64,000 nucleotides of DNA from Allopusillimonas sp008369125 (GCF_008369125.1 NZ_VOAY01000005.1:186001-250000); one strand, 5' to 3'; shown: positions 1 to 12,213, counted from the first letter of the stretch. A program made the numbers and translations. Notes: generated by a model from the sequence alone, not told the origin.

Positions 1-165
1 TATGATTATTTGTTGCGCGAGGTGTGGGGCCCAACACAATCGGAAAACACGCATTATGTTCGCGTATATATGGGCCACTTAAGACAGAAACTCGAGTTCG
101 ACCCCGCTCGGCCAAGGTACTTGATCACCGAATCGTCCGTTGGTTATCGACTGCTCCCTGACTAA
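1..165 (+). CDS. kdpE: KdpE response regulator, C-terminal end (partial)
   Basis: The window opens inside this gene; 54 codons remain before a TAA stop. The visible part is the winged-helix DNA-binding end of an OmpR-type regulator. The segment LREVWGP, then YMGHLRQKLE, then DPARP and a final GYRLLPD is the signature of KdpE, which with the sensor KdpD controls the KdpFABC potassium pump. The kdp genes would lie to the left, outside the window. The start and the receiver domain cannot be seen. Identity rests on these C-terminal motifs only. Confidence 0.85.
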   Translation, partial: YDYLLREVWGPTQSENTHYVRVYMGHLRQKLEFDPARPRYLITESSVGYRLLPD

Positions 166-185
166 ACGGGTCGTTTTTCGGGGCT

Positions 186-344
186 TTAGTTGCTCTCGAG
201 TTTTGCCCTTTTTAGTGCCGCATTTTGTATGCTGGCATAAAAACCATCCGCCTTATACGCTTTGTATTGCGCATCGGTTAGCTTGATATCCGCCGGCACT
301 GTTCATTGATTGCCGTGTTTCTGTTCCAGGGTGATTATGGGCAG
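186..344 (-). pseudogene. Possible short coding remnant downstream of the Cu-ATPase gene
   Basis: Just past the copA ATPase stop, one minus-strand frame reads LEQKHGNQ, an in-frame TGA, then VPADIKLTDAQYKAYKADG and SIQNAALKRAKLESN before TAA at 186-188. The composition looks protein-like but there is no start codon with a ribosome site. I do not recognise the family. It may be the tail of a decayed small gene once co-transcribed with the ATPase, or chance. Confidence 0.25.
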
Positions 345-2729
345 TCATTTTGCCTTGCGTAACCGCAACGCATTGACCACCACCGACGCCGAACTCAAAC
401 TCATCGCCAGCGCGGCAAACATCGGCGAGAGCAATAACCCCGTTAATGGGTACAGCACACCTGCAGCCAACGGCACACCCAATGAGTTGTACACAAAGGC
501 AAACCCGAGGTTCTGTTTCATGTTCGCGATCGTGGCATCAGACAGGTGGCGCGCAGTCGAGATTCCGCGCAAATCGCCTTTGACCAAGGTGACCTGGGCG
601 CTATTCATGGCCACATCGGTGCCGGTACCCATGGCAATGCCTACATCGGCTTTGGCCAAGGCCGGCGCATCGTTGATGCCGTCCCCGGCCATGGCAACAA
701 TGTGCCCTTGCTCTTGAAGTTTGGTGACAAGATCCAGCTTATCGGCTGGCTTTACCTCGCCATGGAATTCATCGATACCCAGGCGTTGCGCCACTGCCTT
801 GGCGGTCGATACGCCATCGCCCGTGGCCATTATGACGCGAATCCCGGCCGCCTTTAGCTCATCCACAGCTTCTTTTGTGCTGGCTTTAATGGGGTCTGAA
901 ACCGCAAGTAATCCCATCAGGTGGCCATCTGCCGCAAGGTACATGACACTTGCGCCATCGACGCGAAGGCTTTCTGCCTTTTCATTGAGGCTCGCTACAT
1001 CTACGCCCTCTTGCTCCATCAATGCCGTATTACCGAGTGCCAGGCGCTTGCCTTGGACTGTGCCGCGAACACCGATCCCCGTACCAGACTCAAATTCTTC
1101 TACTGTAGCCAACGCAATATTCTGCTCCCGAGCGGCATTGACGATGGCGTTGGCCAACGGATGTTCACTGCCTTGATCCAGGCTTGCAGCCAAGTGCAAT
1201 ATCTCTTCAGCGCTTCCTCCTTGCACGGGGACTGCCTGTTCAAATCTGGGTCGCCCTTCGGTCAGCGTGCCCGTCTTGTCCACGATCAGAGTATCGACTT
1301 TACGGAAGTTTTCAATGGCGGCGGCGTCGCGAAACAAAATGCCCTGCGTTGCCCCACGGCCAGTGGCTACCATGATGGACATTGGCGTGGCCAGACCTAG
1401 CGCGCACGGGCAAGCAATGATCAAAACAGACACGGCATTGATCAGGCCATATACCCAGCTTGGCGACGGCCCCCAGAACCCCCACACGAGGAACGTAATC
1501 ACGGCTACGGTAACCACTGTCATGACAAAATAACCTGCGACGTGGTCAGCCATGCGCTGCATTGGTGCCCGGGAGCGTTGGGCTTGGGCGACGAGCTGTA
1601 CTATCTGGGACAACACCGAAGCTGAGCCGACTTTCTCGGCAAGTATCACCAAGGCACCTGACGTGTTCATGGTGGCGCCTATCACTTTGTCGCCGACGCG
1701 CTTGCTAACTGGTAGCGGTTCACCAGTTAGCATGGATTCGTCTACCGAGCTCGTGCCTTCTTCTACCGCTCCGTCAACGGGCACTTTTTCGCCTGGCCGT
1801 ACACGCAGGCGATCGCCTTCATGGATGTGAGTAAGGGGTACATCTTCCTCAGAGCCGTCAGCTCCGATACGCCGAGCCGTCTTCGGTGCCAATCCCATTA
1901 ACGACTTAATAGCGGCGGACGTCTGCGAGCGCGCTTTTAACTCAAGGATCTGCCCGAACAGGGTTAAGGAAATAATAACGACTGCGGCTTCGAAATACAC
2001 TGCGATGCGCCCCATGGACAAGAACGTATCGGGAAACACTTCCGGGATAACTGTTGCCACGACGCTATAGATAAAAGCCGCTGACGTTCCCAGGCCGATG
2101 AGTGTCCACATGTTAGGGCTGCGGTTTACAACCGACTTTACGCCTCGCACAAGAAACGGCCAGCCGGCCCAGAGCACGACGGGCAAGGAAAGCACTAATT
2201 CGATCCAGCTTTGGGTAGCCATGCCAAACCAGCCCAATTGGTGCCCGAACATGGCCAACGTCGTGACGATAATGGTTAGAGGCAAAGTCCACCAGAATCG
2301 GCGAGTGAAATCGGCGAGCTCAGGGTTGTCGTCATCAAGCGCGGGCATTAGCGGTTCAAGCGTCATCCCGCACTTAGGACAGTTTCCGGGATGATCCTGG
2401 CGAATCTCGGGATGCATGGGACAGGTGTAAATCGTGCCCGGTGCAATCGGCTCAGGTGGTTGTTCGCTCGTCTGGTCTTTGGACAGATACTTGGCTGGAA
2501 CTGCTGCAAATTTAGTTTGACAGCCGGCGCTGCAGAAGTAAAACGTCTGACCATCATGATCAACATGGTGCGGTGATTGGTCGGTGACCGACATACCGCA
2601 AACAGGATCTTTTAGCGGTTGCGTTGTTGCATCGGCCGGCTTAGCGTGGGTATTGGTAACTGGCGTCGATCCAGAGCTAGATTGACCCGATTGGCCCTGA
2701 TGAGCGTGTTCGTGATTAAGTGGTGTCAT
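345..2729 (-). CDS. copA: Cu(+)-exporting P1B-type ATPase with YHS and metal-binding N-terminal domains
   Basis: Predicted inner-membrane pump of 794 residues that exports Cu(I) to the periplasm using ATP. In order: a His-rich leader; a YHS domain (KDPVCGMSV then FYFCSAGC, about residues 40-80); a heavy-metal-binding domain (YTCPMHPEI then CPKCGM, about 105-130); and the P1B core. The core shows the intramembrane ACPCALG motif near residue 439, the phosphorylation loop DKTGTLTEG near 481, the SEHPLA His-Pro and the hinge GDGINDAP near 680. The start chosen is the ATG at 2729, preceded by GGGAAAG; a longer reading from 2801 adds residues with no support. The CPC motif fits copper or silver rather than zinc. 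The other copper genes lie further right. Confidence 0.93.
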   Translation of the reverse strand: MTPLNHEHAHQGQSGQSSSGSTPVTNTHAKPADATTQPLKDPVCGMSVTDQSPHHVDHDGQTFYFCSAGCQTKFAAVPAKYLSKDQTSEQPPEPIAPGTIYTCPMHPEIRQDHPGNCPKCGMTLEPLMPALDDDNPELADFTRRFWWTLPLTIIVTTLAMFGHQLGWFGMATQSWIELVLSLPVVLWAGWPFLVRGVKSVVNRSPNMWTLIGLGTSAAFIYSVVATVIPEVFPDTFLSMGRIAVYFEAAVVIISLTLFGQILELKARSQTSAAIKSLMGLAPKTARRIGADGSEEDVPLTHIHEGDRLRVRPGEKVPVDGAVEEGTSSVDESMLTGEPLPVSKRVGDKVIGATMNTSGALVILAEKVGSASVLSQIVQLVAQAQRSRAPMQRMADHVAGYFVMTVVTVAVITFLVWGFWGPSPSWVYGLINAVSVLIIACPCALGLATPMSIMVATGRGATQGILFRDAAAIENFRKVDTLIVDKTGTLTEGRPRFEQAVPVQGGSAEEILHLAASLDQGSEHPLANAIVNAAREQNIALATVEEFESGTGIGVRGTVQGKRLALGNTALMEQEGVDVASLNEKAESLRVDGASVMYLAADGHLMGLLAVSDPIKASTKEAVDELKAAGIRVIMATGDGVSTAKAVAQRLGIDEFHGEVKPADKLDLVTKLQEQGHIVAMAGDGINDAPALAKADVGIAMGTGTDVAMNSAQVTLVKGDLRGISTARHLSDATIANMKQNLGFAFVYNSLGVPLAAGVLYPLTGLLLSPMFAALAMSLSSASVVVNALRLRKAK

Positions 2730-2763
2730 GACGTCGCTTTCCCATTTATATATTGGGCTACGC

Positions 2764-2775
2764 TGACTGCAGTCA
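2764..2775. promoter_or_regulatory. 12-bp perfect palindrome upstream of the Cu-ATPase gene
   Basis: TGACTGCAGTCA reads the same on both strands and sits about 35 bp upstream of the chosen copA ATPase start. It could be a repressor operator. It does not resemble the CopR-like inverted repeats seen further right, nor the usual spaced dyad of CueR. Function is inferred from position only. Confidence 0.35.
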
Positions 2776-3045
2776 CCATCCTGAAACAGCGAAGAACCCA
2801 AGCTAAAAAACGATGGCCGACGTCCTCATAGTGCCACACTTCGATGAATACATATATGGCCGTTCATGGTCAATTGCATTACATTTTTGTCATGATGAGC
2901 GGCAACGCGACACCGCCAATACCCGACACATGCGTAACTGGCTGTGGTCGCCACGTTGTGCCAATCCAGGCGTACCTCACCGTGCGCCGTACAGCCTAAC
3001 GGGTGCAGTGCCGACGTTCGCCGCAGCGAGCCTAATGCCGGTAGC

Positions 3046-3906
3046 CTACTGCAACGTGGCAAGCCATTCAGCAAGGGCAAGTCCAAACGCGAAAACGGTG
3101 AGCGAGAGGATCATCATTCCGAGAAGCACGACCTGCGGTACCGTTCGCGCCGACATGCCGCGTATCGCAGCCTTTGTTGATTCGCCCGCTGCAGAACGTG
3201 CCGGGTGCGCGCACGTCGCAGCCAACTTTATCGGTTCCGGCACCTTCGCAGTCAGCGGTGCGGATCGCACAGTCGTCATCCCGTGCTTCAGGTGACGTGC
3301 AACCAGCCACCAGTTCATTGGAAGCGCGACGATGAATCCCGCGAGCAACGCCATCGACATGCGGAACCAAAACTCCGGTTGTAGCGGGTCGAGAGACGCA
3401 TCGAAATAGCGCACAAACAAGGCCGCCACCGGGACCATACCTGCCATCAGAATGTTCATCGAGAGAAATTCCGGGACGAACGTCGTTCTAAGCGAACGTC
3501 CGTACGAGCCCGCCATGTCGCGCATGAACAGGGCTTGAAAGACGGTCCAGCCGAACATGAAGCCAAGTGCATACTCAAGCGCAATTTCGGCAAGCCCTTC
3601 GATATGGAAGTAGCGCGCAAGCACTGCGCCGACTAGAATTCCCACTCCATCTCCAGCGACACAATGCATCGTGGACCCTAGCGCCTGACGCCAACGAACC
3701 GCAACGTACTGCTCGTGCAGTCCCTGGAGCGGCTCGCGGCAACCCAGCACGTAGAGAAACGCACCGATCGGCCCGGTATATGCAGTGAGCAGCACGAAGC
3801 CCCATTTCATGACAGCCGAATCGGGCGTCGCGCGAATGTCGACGGTGACAAAGACCAGCGAAAGTGCGACCAAAAAAAACCACAACAGCATCACTCCGTC
3901 AAGCAT
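3046..3906 (-). CDS. DUF4396 domain membrane protein
   Basis: A 286-residue membrane protein with about seven to eight hydrophobic segments. A GPIGAFLY segment, a MHCVAGDG(V)GI segment, a GFMFGWTVFQALFM segment and PMNWWLVARHLKHGM are the conserved blocks of DUF4396 proteins, often found beside metal-resistance genes. Function is unknown; a transport or metal-handling role is inferred only from neighbours. The ATG at 3906 is chosen because GGAGGGG lies six bases before it; an upstream ATG at 3939 has no such site. A soluble stretch of about 45 residues (near 213-257) separates the last hydrophobic segment from the rest. Confidence 0.8.
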   Translation of the reverse strand: MLDGVMLLWFFLVALSLVFVTVDIRATPDSAVMKWGFVLLTAYTGPIGAFLYVLGCREPLQGLHEQYVAVRWRQALGSTMHCVAGDGVGILVGAVLARYFHIEGLAEIALEYALGFMFGWTVFQALFMRDMAGSYGRSLRTTFVPEFLSMNILMAGMVPVAALFVRYFDASLDPLQPEFWFRMSMALLAGFIVALPMNWWLVARHLKHGMTTVRSAPLTAKVPEPIKLAATCAHPARSAAGESTKAAIRGMSARTVPQVVLLGMMILSLTVFAFGLALAEWLATLQ

Positions 3907-4521
3907 AAAACCCCTCCAAACCACTGTGCGCATGTCCAACAGCGTCCCCGCTAACGTAAACAGTCTGCCGGGCGTGCTCGACAGCTTCGACCTCGCGTTT
4001 GCGTATCAGGCGCTTCAGCCTGAGAGCAAGCGCACAAAGATGTTGCGGCGCAATGTCTCGAAAGTAAACATCGGGCCTTGCAGGCTACATCGTCGGCATG
4101 CGCGCCGTCTGTGCGCTGAGACACTGAAGCCTTCGCTGGTTTCATGGACTTTGACGATGCCCGTTCCACTCGTTGGCAGATGCGCCACTGCTTTTGTACC
4201 GACCCGCCGCCATCCCTGCGGCCCTTAATGAAGCCAGCCGATCACGCTCCTGCGTTTCTTGAGGCTCGATCATCTCCCGCCGCCTGGATACCTGAGCTTT
4301 GGTGTTAACGGTCTTGAGGCTGCAGAAGAATGCGTGCACAGGCGCGGGCCATGTCGTAACAGCTATGCATTTCGCGCAGACCGTTTGCGAGCATTTTCGG
4401 TCTGTGCGCTGGCAGACAGACATCGAACCGCAGCAGACCTATGTTTGCAGAACGGTCACACTTTTAGCACCGTCCCGCGGCCGACTCTGCGCGCATCGAT
4501 TCACTTTATACGGAGAAGATC
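3907..4521. other. Intergenic stretch without a recognisable gene
   Basis: About 600 bp between the DUF4396 gene and a broken small gene. Open frames on both strands lack ribosome sites and family signatures. A minus-strand stretch near 4150-4290 (reading ETQERDRLASLRAAGMAAGR) looks protein-like but has no match I can name. It may be worn-down coding DNA. Confidence 0.4.
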
Positions 4522-4693
4522 ATGAAGCCAAACCCCCAGCCGATGACACTGAAGCGCCCAATGCTCGAAACCACTAAGGCGGATATGGCGAAGGCACCGC
4601 GTGTCAAAGAAGACCAGTTCTCTGCCAAAAAACGGGTACGACAAGGAGAGTGCACAGGTCGATGCCTACTGGTCAGCGCATCTACCGAAATGA
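4522..4693 (+). pseudogene. Small gene with a probable single-base frameshift in an A6 run
   Basis: A good site (GGAGAAGATC) precedes ATG 4522 and the frame begins MKPNPQPMTLKRP. At the A6 run near 4627-4632 the frame becomes unlikely. Removing one A restores GYDKESAQVDAYWSAHLPK and a TGA at 4691-4693, giving a protein of about 56 residues. Read as it stands, the frame runs on to 4713 with an odd tail. It sits about 40 bp upstream of the proton ATPase, so it may have been its leader gene. I do not recognise the family; sequencing error in the homopolymer is possible. Confidence 0.5.
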
Positions 4694-4732
4694 GTTCACA
4701 TCCGAATGTCTAAGCGACCATAGGCCTGCAAG

Positions 4733-7648
<2,916 letters not shown>

Positions 7649-7878
7649 CAGGGGCGAATAGCACACGCGGACAATGCATCTTCGCCACTCGCAGTCAGCG
7701 CAATGTCTGTGCTACCCAAGTGCTGTCCCGACCGTGGATACCACCGAACTTACGGATAGCCTTCTACGGTGCCTAAGCCATCTATTACACCTGCGCCAAG
7801 GGGTCAACCTGTTTCCAACAGAGGCTGCACAAGCGATACAAGCCCGAATGCGAGCGTATTGATATGACTGCTATTTCA

Positions 7879-9288
7879 TTAATTAGCGGGATTTGGAAGC
7901 ACGATCTCAAAAACCAGATGTTTATTTTCATATTTTGCGGTAATGGTGCCGCCATGTGCGTCAATAATCGATTTAACAATGGCTAAACCCAAGCCAGCAC
8001 CCTCACCCTTGCGTTGTCGAGACGGGTCGGCACGATAAAACCGATCAAATAGTTTAGGCAAATGCTCAGCATCGAGCATAGACCCTGGGTTTTCCACGCG
8101 GATCACAACGCTGTTGTCGCCACTGACCGCAAGAACGACCGTAACCGCCTGCCCTGTAGGGGTATAACGTATGGCGTTGGATAAAAGATTGCTGAGCGCG
8201 CGGCGTATCATCAACCTATCACCCTGAACACATAATGTGGGGCCACTGCATCTTAGTGAGACGGAACGTTCTTCGGCCCAAGCTTCAAAGTATTCAAAGA
8301 GTGTCTCCACTTCAGCCGCCAGGTTCACACTAACCAATTCTGGTTTGAGCTGGTTATTGTCGGCCTGCGCCAAAAACAGCATATCGCCGACCATTTTGGC
8401 CATGCGCTCGTATTCTTCCAGACTTGAGTAGAGGATCTCGCGATACTGCTCAAGGTTACGCGGCTGTGAAAGCGCCACTTCGGTCTGCGTTTTCAGATTC
8501 GTTATCGGGGTGCGCAGCTCATGAGCGATGTCAGCCGAAAAATTGGATAACCGCAGAAACACATCCTCAATGCGATCGAGCATTTCGTTGAACGACACGG
8601 CCAGTTCGGTCAATTCCACCGGAACGGTGCCAGGAGCAAGTCGAATATGTAATTGATCAGATTTTATTCCACGAATCTCCCGACTAATACGGCGCAGCGG
8701 CGCGTGGCCTTGATGCACGGCAAGCCAAGTTGCCAGAATCGCAATCAGACAAGCCGCCAAGGTAATGATCTTTAAGTAGCTGCGAAAGCTTTCAAGGTAG
8801 TGCAAATGAAAATTGATGCCAGTGGCAACCGCAATGGTTAACGGCTTATCGGCCTGCGGGTCACTTTGTGGCAGCTGCACCACTGCCGCTCTGTATGTCT
8901 GCCCCTTATCCCGCCAAATCCTCACCGAATCGACGTCAATGGCATCTACGGCGGGCGTGCCTCGCGCAAAAACATCAAGGTTTGCATTGGGGGTCGCATA
9001 AATCACATGCCCATCACTGCCCGATACGCGAAACTGCGCATTGTGATGGCCTGAAATCGCACCGGCCAATCGGCGCTTGAGCGCCTCAGGTGCTTGACCA
9101 ATGGGTTGTTCGGCGAGCGACTGCGCCAGCGACTGCACAACGGCGTTAAGCTCGTCGACATCTTGCTGAACAAAGTGCGTATTAATCGACCGCGCAACCA
9201 TCCATCCAAACGTAAGGAGTACAACAGTAATGACCGCGCCGATGGAGACGGTCAGGCGCAAGGCCAGTGATGCGGGGCGACGAGGCAT
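7879..9288 (-). CDS. copS: Heavy-metal sensor histidine kinase (CopS/CusS type)
   Basis: A 469-residue inner-membrane sensor kinase. One membrane segment at residues 10-35, a periplasmic sensing loop to about 165, a second membrane segment, a HAMP region, and a dimerisation domain with the phospho-accepting His in IAHELRTPITN near residue 256. The ATPase domain shows SNLLSNAIRYTP, then RVENPG, then GAGLGLAIVKSI. This layout is that of the CusS/CopS/IrlS metal-sensor family. It starts five bases after the copR stop, so the two are one operon. Copper as the signal is inferred from the surrounding copper genes. Confidence 0.88.
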   Translation of the reverse strand: MPRRPASLALRLTVSIGAVITVVLLTFGWMVARSINTHFVQQDVDELNAVVQSLAQSLAEQPIGQAPEALKRRLAGAISGHHNAQFRVSGSDGHVIYATPNANLDVFARGTPAVDAIDVDSVRIWRDKGQTYRAAVVQLPQSDPQADKPLTIAVATGINFHLHYLESFRSYLKIITLAACLIAILATWLAVHQGHAPLRRISREIRGIKSDQLHIRLAPGTVPVELTELAVSFNEMLDRIEDVFLRLSNFSADIAHELRTPITNLKTQTEVALSQPRNLEQYREILYSSLEEYERMAKMVGDMLFLAQADNNQLKPELVSVNLAAEVETLFEYFEAWAEERSVSLRCSGPTLCVQGDRLMIRRALSNLLSNAIRYTPTGQAVTVVLAVSGDNSVVIRVENPGSMLDAEHLPKLFDRFYRADPSRQRKGEGAGLGLAIVKSIIDAHGGTITAKYENKHLVFEIVLPNPAN

Positions 9289-9293
9289 GCTGT

Positions 9294-9977
9294 TCAGCTC
9301 GCGTTGCCCACATCAAGCATATAACCCATACCGCGCACCGTATGGATAAGCTTGGGTTCAAAGGCGTCGTCGATTTTGGCGCGCAACCGTCGAATCGCCA
9401 CGTCAATGACGTTTGTATCGCTATCAAAATTCATGTCCCACACCTGGGAGGCAATCAGAGAACGAGGCAACACCTCGCCTTGACGGCGCACCAAGAGCTC
9501 CAGAAGCGCAAACTCCTTATTTGTCAGATTAATACGAACCTGCTGTCGTGTGGCCCGGCGACGCGGTATGTCTAGGACCAGATCGGCCACACGTAACTGA
9601 TCACTGAAGACCGGCACCGTTCCTCTTCGTAGTAAGGTCCGCACCCGCGCGAGCAACTCGGCGAAAGCGAAGGGCTTGGTCAAATAGTCGTCAGCACCCA
9701 ACTCCAGCCCTTTAACCCTGTCTTCTACGCTATCGCGCGCGGTCAAATACAGTACCGGTGTGGCCGATTTCGCGTCGCGTAAAGCTTCAACAATCCGCCA
9801 GCCATCAACATCCGGCAACATAACATCCAGGATGATCAAATCGTAGCGTTCTGTAAGCGCGAGATGGTGCCCGTCCAGTCCCGTATGGGCGAGATCGACG
9901 ACAAAGCCTGACTCCATCAGCCCCTGGCGCACGTACTCGCCTGTTTTTATCTCATCTTCAACGACGAGCAGTTTCAT
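9294..9977 (-). CDS. copR: Heavy-metal response regulator (CopR/CusR type)
   Basis: A 227-residue OmpR-class regulator. The receiver starts MKLLVVEDE, has the phosphorylated Asp in LIILDVMLPD near residue 51, a Thr in YLTARD and the invariant Lys in YLTKPFAF. The winged helix ends RRLRAKIDD and HTVRGMGYML, close to CusR/CopR/IrlR. The ATG at 9977 is preceded by AGGAG; an ATG at 10007 would add ten unsupported residues. Its likely binding site is the inverted repeat at 10095-10110 in the gap to the divergent copper-storage gene, with a second copy before copA at 12700. Confidence 0.9.
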   Translation of the reverse strand: MKLLVVEDEIKTGEYVRQGLMESGFVVDLAHTGLDGHHLALTERYDLIILDVMLPDVDGWRIVEALRDAKSATPVLYLTARDSVEDRVKGLELGADDYLTKPFAFAELLARVRTLLRRGTVPVFSDQLRVADLVLDIPRRRATRQQVRINLTNKEFALLELLVRRQGEVLPRSLIASQVWDMNFDSDTNVIDVAIRRLRAKIDDAFEPKLIHTVRGMGYMLDVGNAS

Positions 9978-10094
9978 CCGTTCGCTCCTGCGAATTCGTT
10001 TGGCCATGCCTGAAATGAGAGACGTTGCCAGCCCTGCACGATCAGCATGATCCCCACTCTACCTTGATGATGCTGTCATAAACATGACGTGCTC

Positions 10095-10110
10095 ATTACA
10101 AAATTGTAAT
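10095..10110. promoter_or_regulatory. Candidate CopR operator between copRS and csp
   Basis: ATTACA-AAAT-TGTAAT: six-base arms in perfect inverted symmetry with a four-base spacer. It lies midway in the roughly 300-bp gap between the divergent copR and copper-storage genes. A near-identical copy stands before the multicopper oxidase gene. Regulators of the CusR/CopR family bind short inverted repeats of this general form, so both genes here and copR itself are probable targets. Confidence 0.65.
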
Positions 10111-10274
10111 GCAGCATTTTTGGATGTGTTTCCTTTGGAAAGGTACCTGAAAATGGGCTTTCAATAGCCATGGATTACATGATGGGCGGCATGGGATTTG
10201 CTGTATTGAGAAGCTGATCTATTTTTTAGATCACCGTTTTTTTCTTAGCGTGTTCCTTCCTTTTGGAGAAAATT

Positions 10275-10613
10275 ATGCCTCATGAAAAACATCAATCATG
10301 TATTGACGCGTGCTATACGTGCGCTACGGCGTGCGATCACTGTGCTGACTCATGCCTGAATGAGCAAGACGTAAAAAGTATGGCTGGTTGCATAAAGCTC
10401 GATATGGATTGCGCGCAAATGTGTCGCCTAGCCGCCAGTTTCATGGCACGTGGCAGTGAGTTTGCCCAGGCGGTATGCCAAGTATGTGCGGACATCTGCG
10501 ACGCGTGCGCCGACGAATGTTCCAAACATCAAATGGAACATTGCAAGCACTGTGCCGAAACATGCAGAAAGTGTGCACAAGCATGCAGGCAAATGGCTCA
10601 AAGCGCGAAGTAG
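10275..10613 (+). CDS. Cys-rich four-helix copper-storage protein (DUF326, Csp3-like)
   Basis: A 112-residue protein with 19 cysteines, mostly in CxxxCxxC and CxxC spacing along predicted helices (CIDACYTCATACDHC, CQVCADICDACADEC, CKHCAETCRKCAQAC). This is the pattern of DUF326 four-helix-bundle proteins such as Csp, which store many Cu(I) ions inside the bundle. No signal peptide is visible, so it is probably cytosolic like Csp3. ATG 10275 is preceded by GGAG; a TTG at 10263 is in frame but less likely. It is divergent from copRS and shares its operator region. Confidence 0.87.
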   Translation: MPHEKHQSCIDACYTCATACDHCADSCLNEQDVKSMAGCIKLDMDCAQMCRLAASFMARGSEFAQAVCQVCADICDACADECSKHQMEHCKHCAETCRKCAQACRQMAQSAK

Positions 10614-10794
10614 TTTTTACGGACCGCCCCTTCCAGATCAAACCGCTCAGCGGCTCCTCTGCCGATTTCAGTAACGCGCAACCGCTGGCGGCCGCTTCCT
10701 CACAAAGTCTTTTCAAGTCGATAACAGGTCTTTTGGGCCGTGCTTGATCGACCAGGGCTGATCGAGATGCTTTATGTGATCCTCCCTATCGTTT

Positions 10795-12213
10795 TCATAG
10801 ATGGCGCGGCGATTTTCCAGAGCGCCAGTGTGCTTCGATCTGCTCCAGACTCTTTCCTTTGGTCTCAGGTACAAACCTATAAACAAATAGCCAGGCACCG
10901 ATCGCGACGAAGCCGTAAAGCCAGAAAGTGCTGGCTTGCCCTAACACTGAAACCAGCGTCAGAAAACTCACCGCAACCAGCAGGTTTGCGATCCAGTTGG
11001 TCACCGTGACGGCACTCATCGCGACGCCTCGGTTTTGGAGGGGGTATATCTCCGAAATCAGGAGCCAGAAGATGGGCCCCAGACCGAACGCGAAGCACGA
11101 CACATACACCAGCAGGCCACCGATCGCCACTTCGCTTTTGACACTCGCTAACTGCGGAAACTGGAATGCTGCACCCAGAACACCCAAGCCGGCGATCTGG
11201 CCGGCCAGCCCGGTCAACAACAACGGCCGCCGGCCGACCCAGTCGATCAGGAAGATCGCCAGCACGTGGAAGCACCACATGACTGCAGCCAGTCCCGCCC
11301 CCGCCAGGATGGCTGGTCCAGTGCCGCTGATACCTGCGAACTTGAAGATGGTCGGCGCGTAGTAGATGACGGTGTTGATGCCAGTAATTTGCTGAAAAAT
11401 GGCCAAGCCCAGGCCCACGATCATGGGCATCCGCAGCGACGGCTGAAACAATCCGGCTAAACCGCCATGGCCCTGCTGCGCCATGCTCTGTTGAATCTCT
11501 CTGATTTCCTGGTCGACGTCTGACGTGGTCCGCGCCCGCTGCAGGACCGTGCGCGCCTGGCTGATCTTTGACCTACTGATCAGCCAGCGCGGGCTGTCGG
11601 GTAGCCACCACATGCCGATGATCAATCCGAGGGACGGCAGTGCCGCCAGGCCAAACATGTAGCGCCATCCGTGGCTTGCCGAGAAGGCGTAGTCGACCAG
11701 ATAGGCGACCAGTATGCCCGTGGTGATGGCCAGCATGTTGACAGCCACCAGCGCACCACGGACCTTCGTCGGCACCAGCTCGGCGATGTACATAGGAGAG
11801 ATGAACGAGGCAATGCCAATGCCGACGCCGCTCGCGATCCTGGCACCGACCAGCCAGCCGACAGTCGGTGCCATCGCCGTGACGATCGCGCTTAGGGTGA
11901 AGACAGCGCCAGCGAGAATAATCATCCAACGTCGCCCGTAGCGCCCCGTCAGCGCGCCTCCGGCGGCTGCCCCGACCACCGCGCCTACCAGAACGGCACT
12001 GACGACAAACTCCTCCATCGTCGGCGAAAGCGAGAACTCGTGCTTGACGAACAAAATGGCACCTGAAATGACGCCTGTGTCATAGCCAAAGAGCAAGCCC
12101 CCCAGCGCGGCAATTCCTACGGCAATGTAGACAAACCGATTTATCGCTGGTGTCTGACCCGTGGCTTGCGCGTTAGGGTCGGCAGCCACCACTGAGGGCG
12201 CCTTAGTTGACAT
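10795..12213 (-). CDS. MFS sugar porter family transporter
   Basis: A 472-residue, twelve-segment membrane carrier of the sugar porter branch of the major facilitator superfamily (GalP/XylE/AraE-like). Marks include FGYDTGVISGAILF in the first segment, GRYGRRW between segments 2 and 3, PDSPRWL before the central loop, GRRPLLL between segments 8 and 9, and the final PETKGKSLEQIE. These proteins import sugars or polyols with protons; the substrate cannot be told. It lies between two copper units on the opposite strand to its neighbours and has no evident copper link. The ribosome site is weak (GAAGAAA). Confidence 0.85.
   Translation of the reverse strand: MSTKAPSVVAADPNAQATGQTPAINRFVYIAVGIAALGGLLFGYDTGVISGAILFVKHEFSLSPTMEEFVVSAVLVGAVVGAAAGGALTGRYGRRWMIILAGAVFTLSAIVTAMAPTVGWLVGARIASGVGIGIASFISPMYIAELVPTKVRGALVAVNMLAITTGILVAYLVDYAFSASHGWRYMFGLAALPSLGLIIGMWWLPDSPRWLISRSKISQARTVLQRARTTSDVDQEIREIQQSMAQQGHGGLAGLFQPSLRMPMIVGLGLAIFQQITGINTVIYYAPTIFKFAGISGTGPAILAGAGLAAVMWCFHVLAIFLIDWVGRRPLLLTGLAGQIAGLGVLGAAFQFPQLASVKSEVAIGGLLVYVSCFAFGLGPIFWLLISEIYPLQNRGVAMSAVTVTNWIANLLVAVSFLTLVSVLGQASTFWLYGFVAIGAWLFVYRFVPETKGKSLEQIEAHWRSGKSPRHL

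Noticed and set aside
4142..4423. Minus-strand small gene before the proton pump region
   Set aside because: Protein-like in part, but there is no ribosome site, no family and no conserved context.
7674..7862. Small plus-strand gene between the proton pump and copS
   Set aside because: No ribosome site and no family signature; likely chance.
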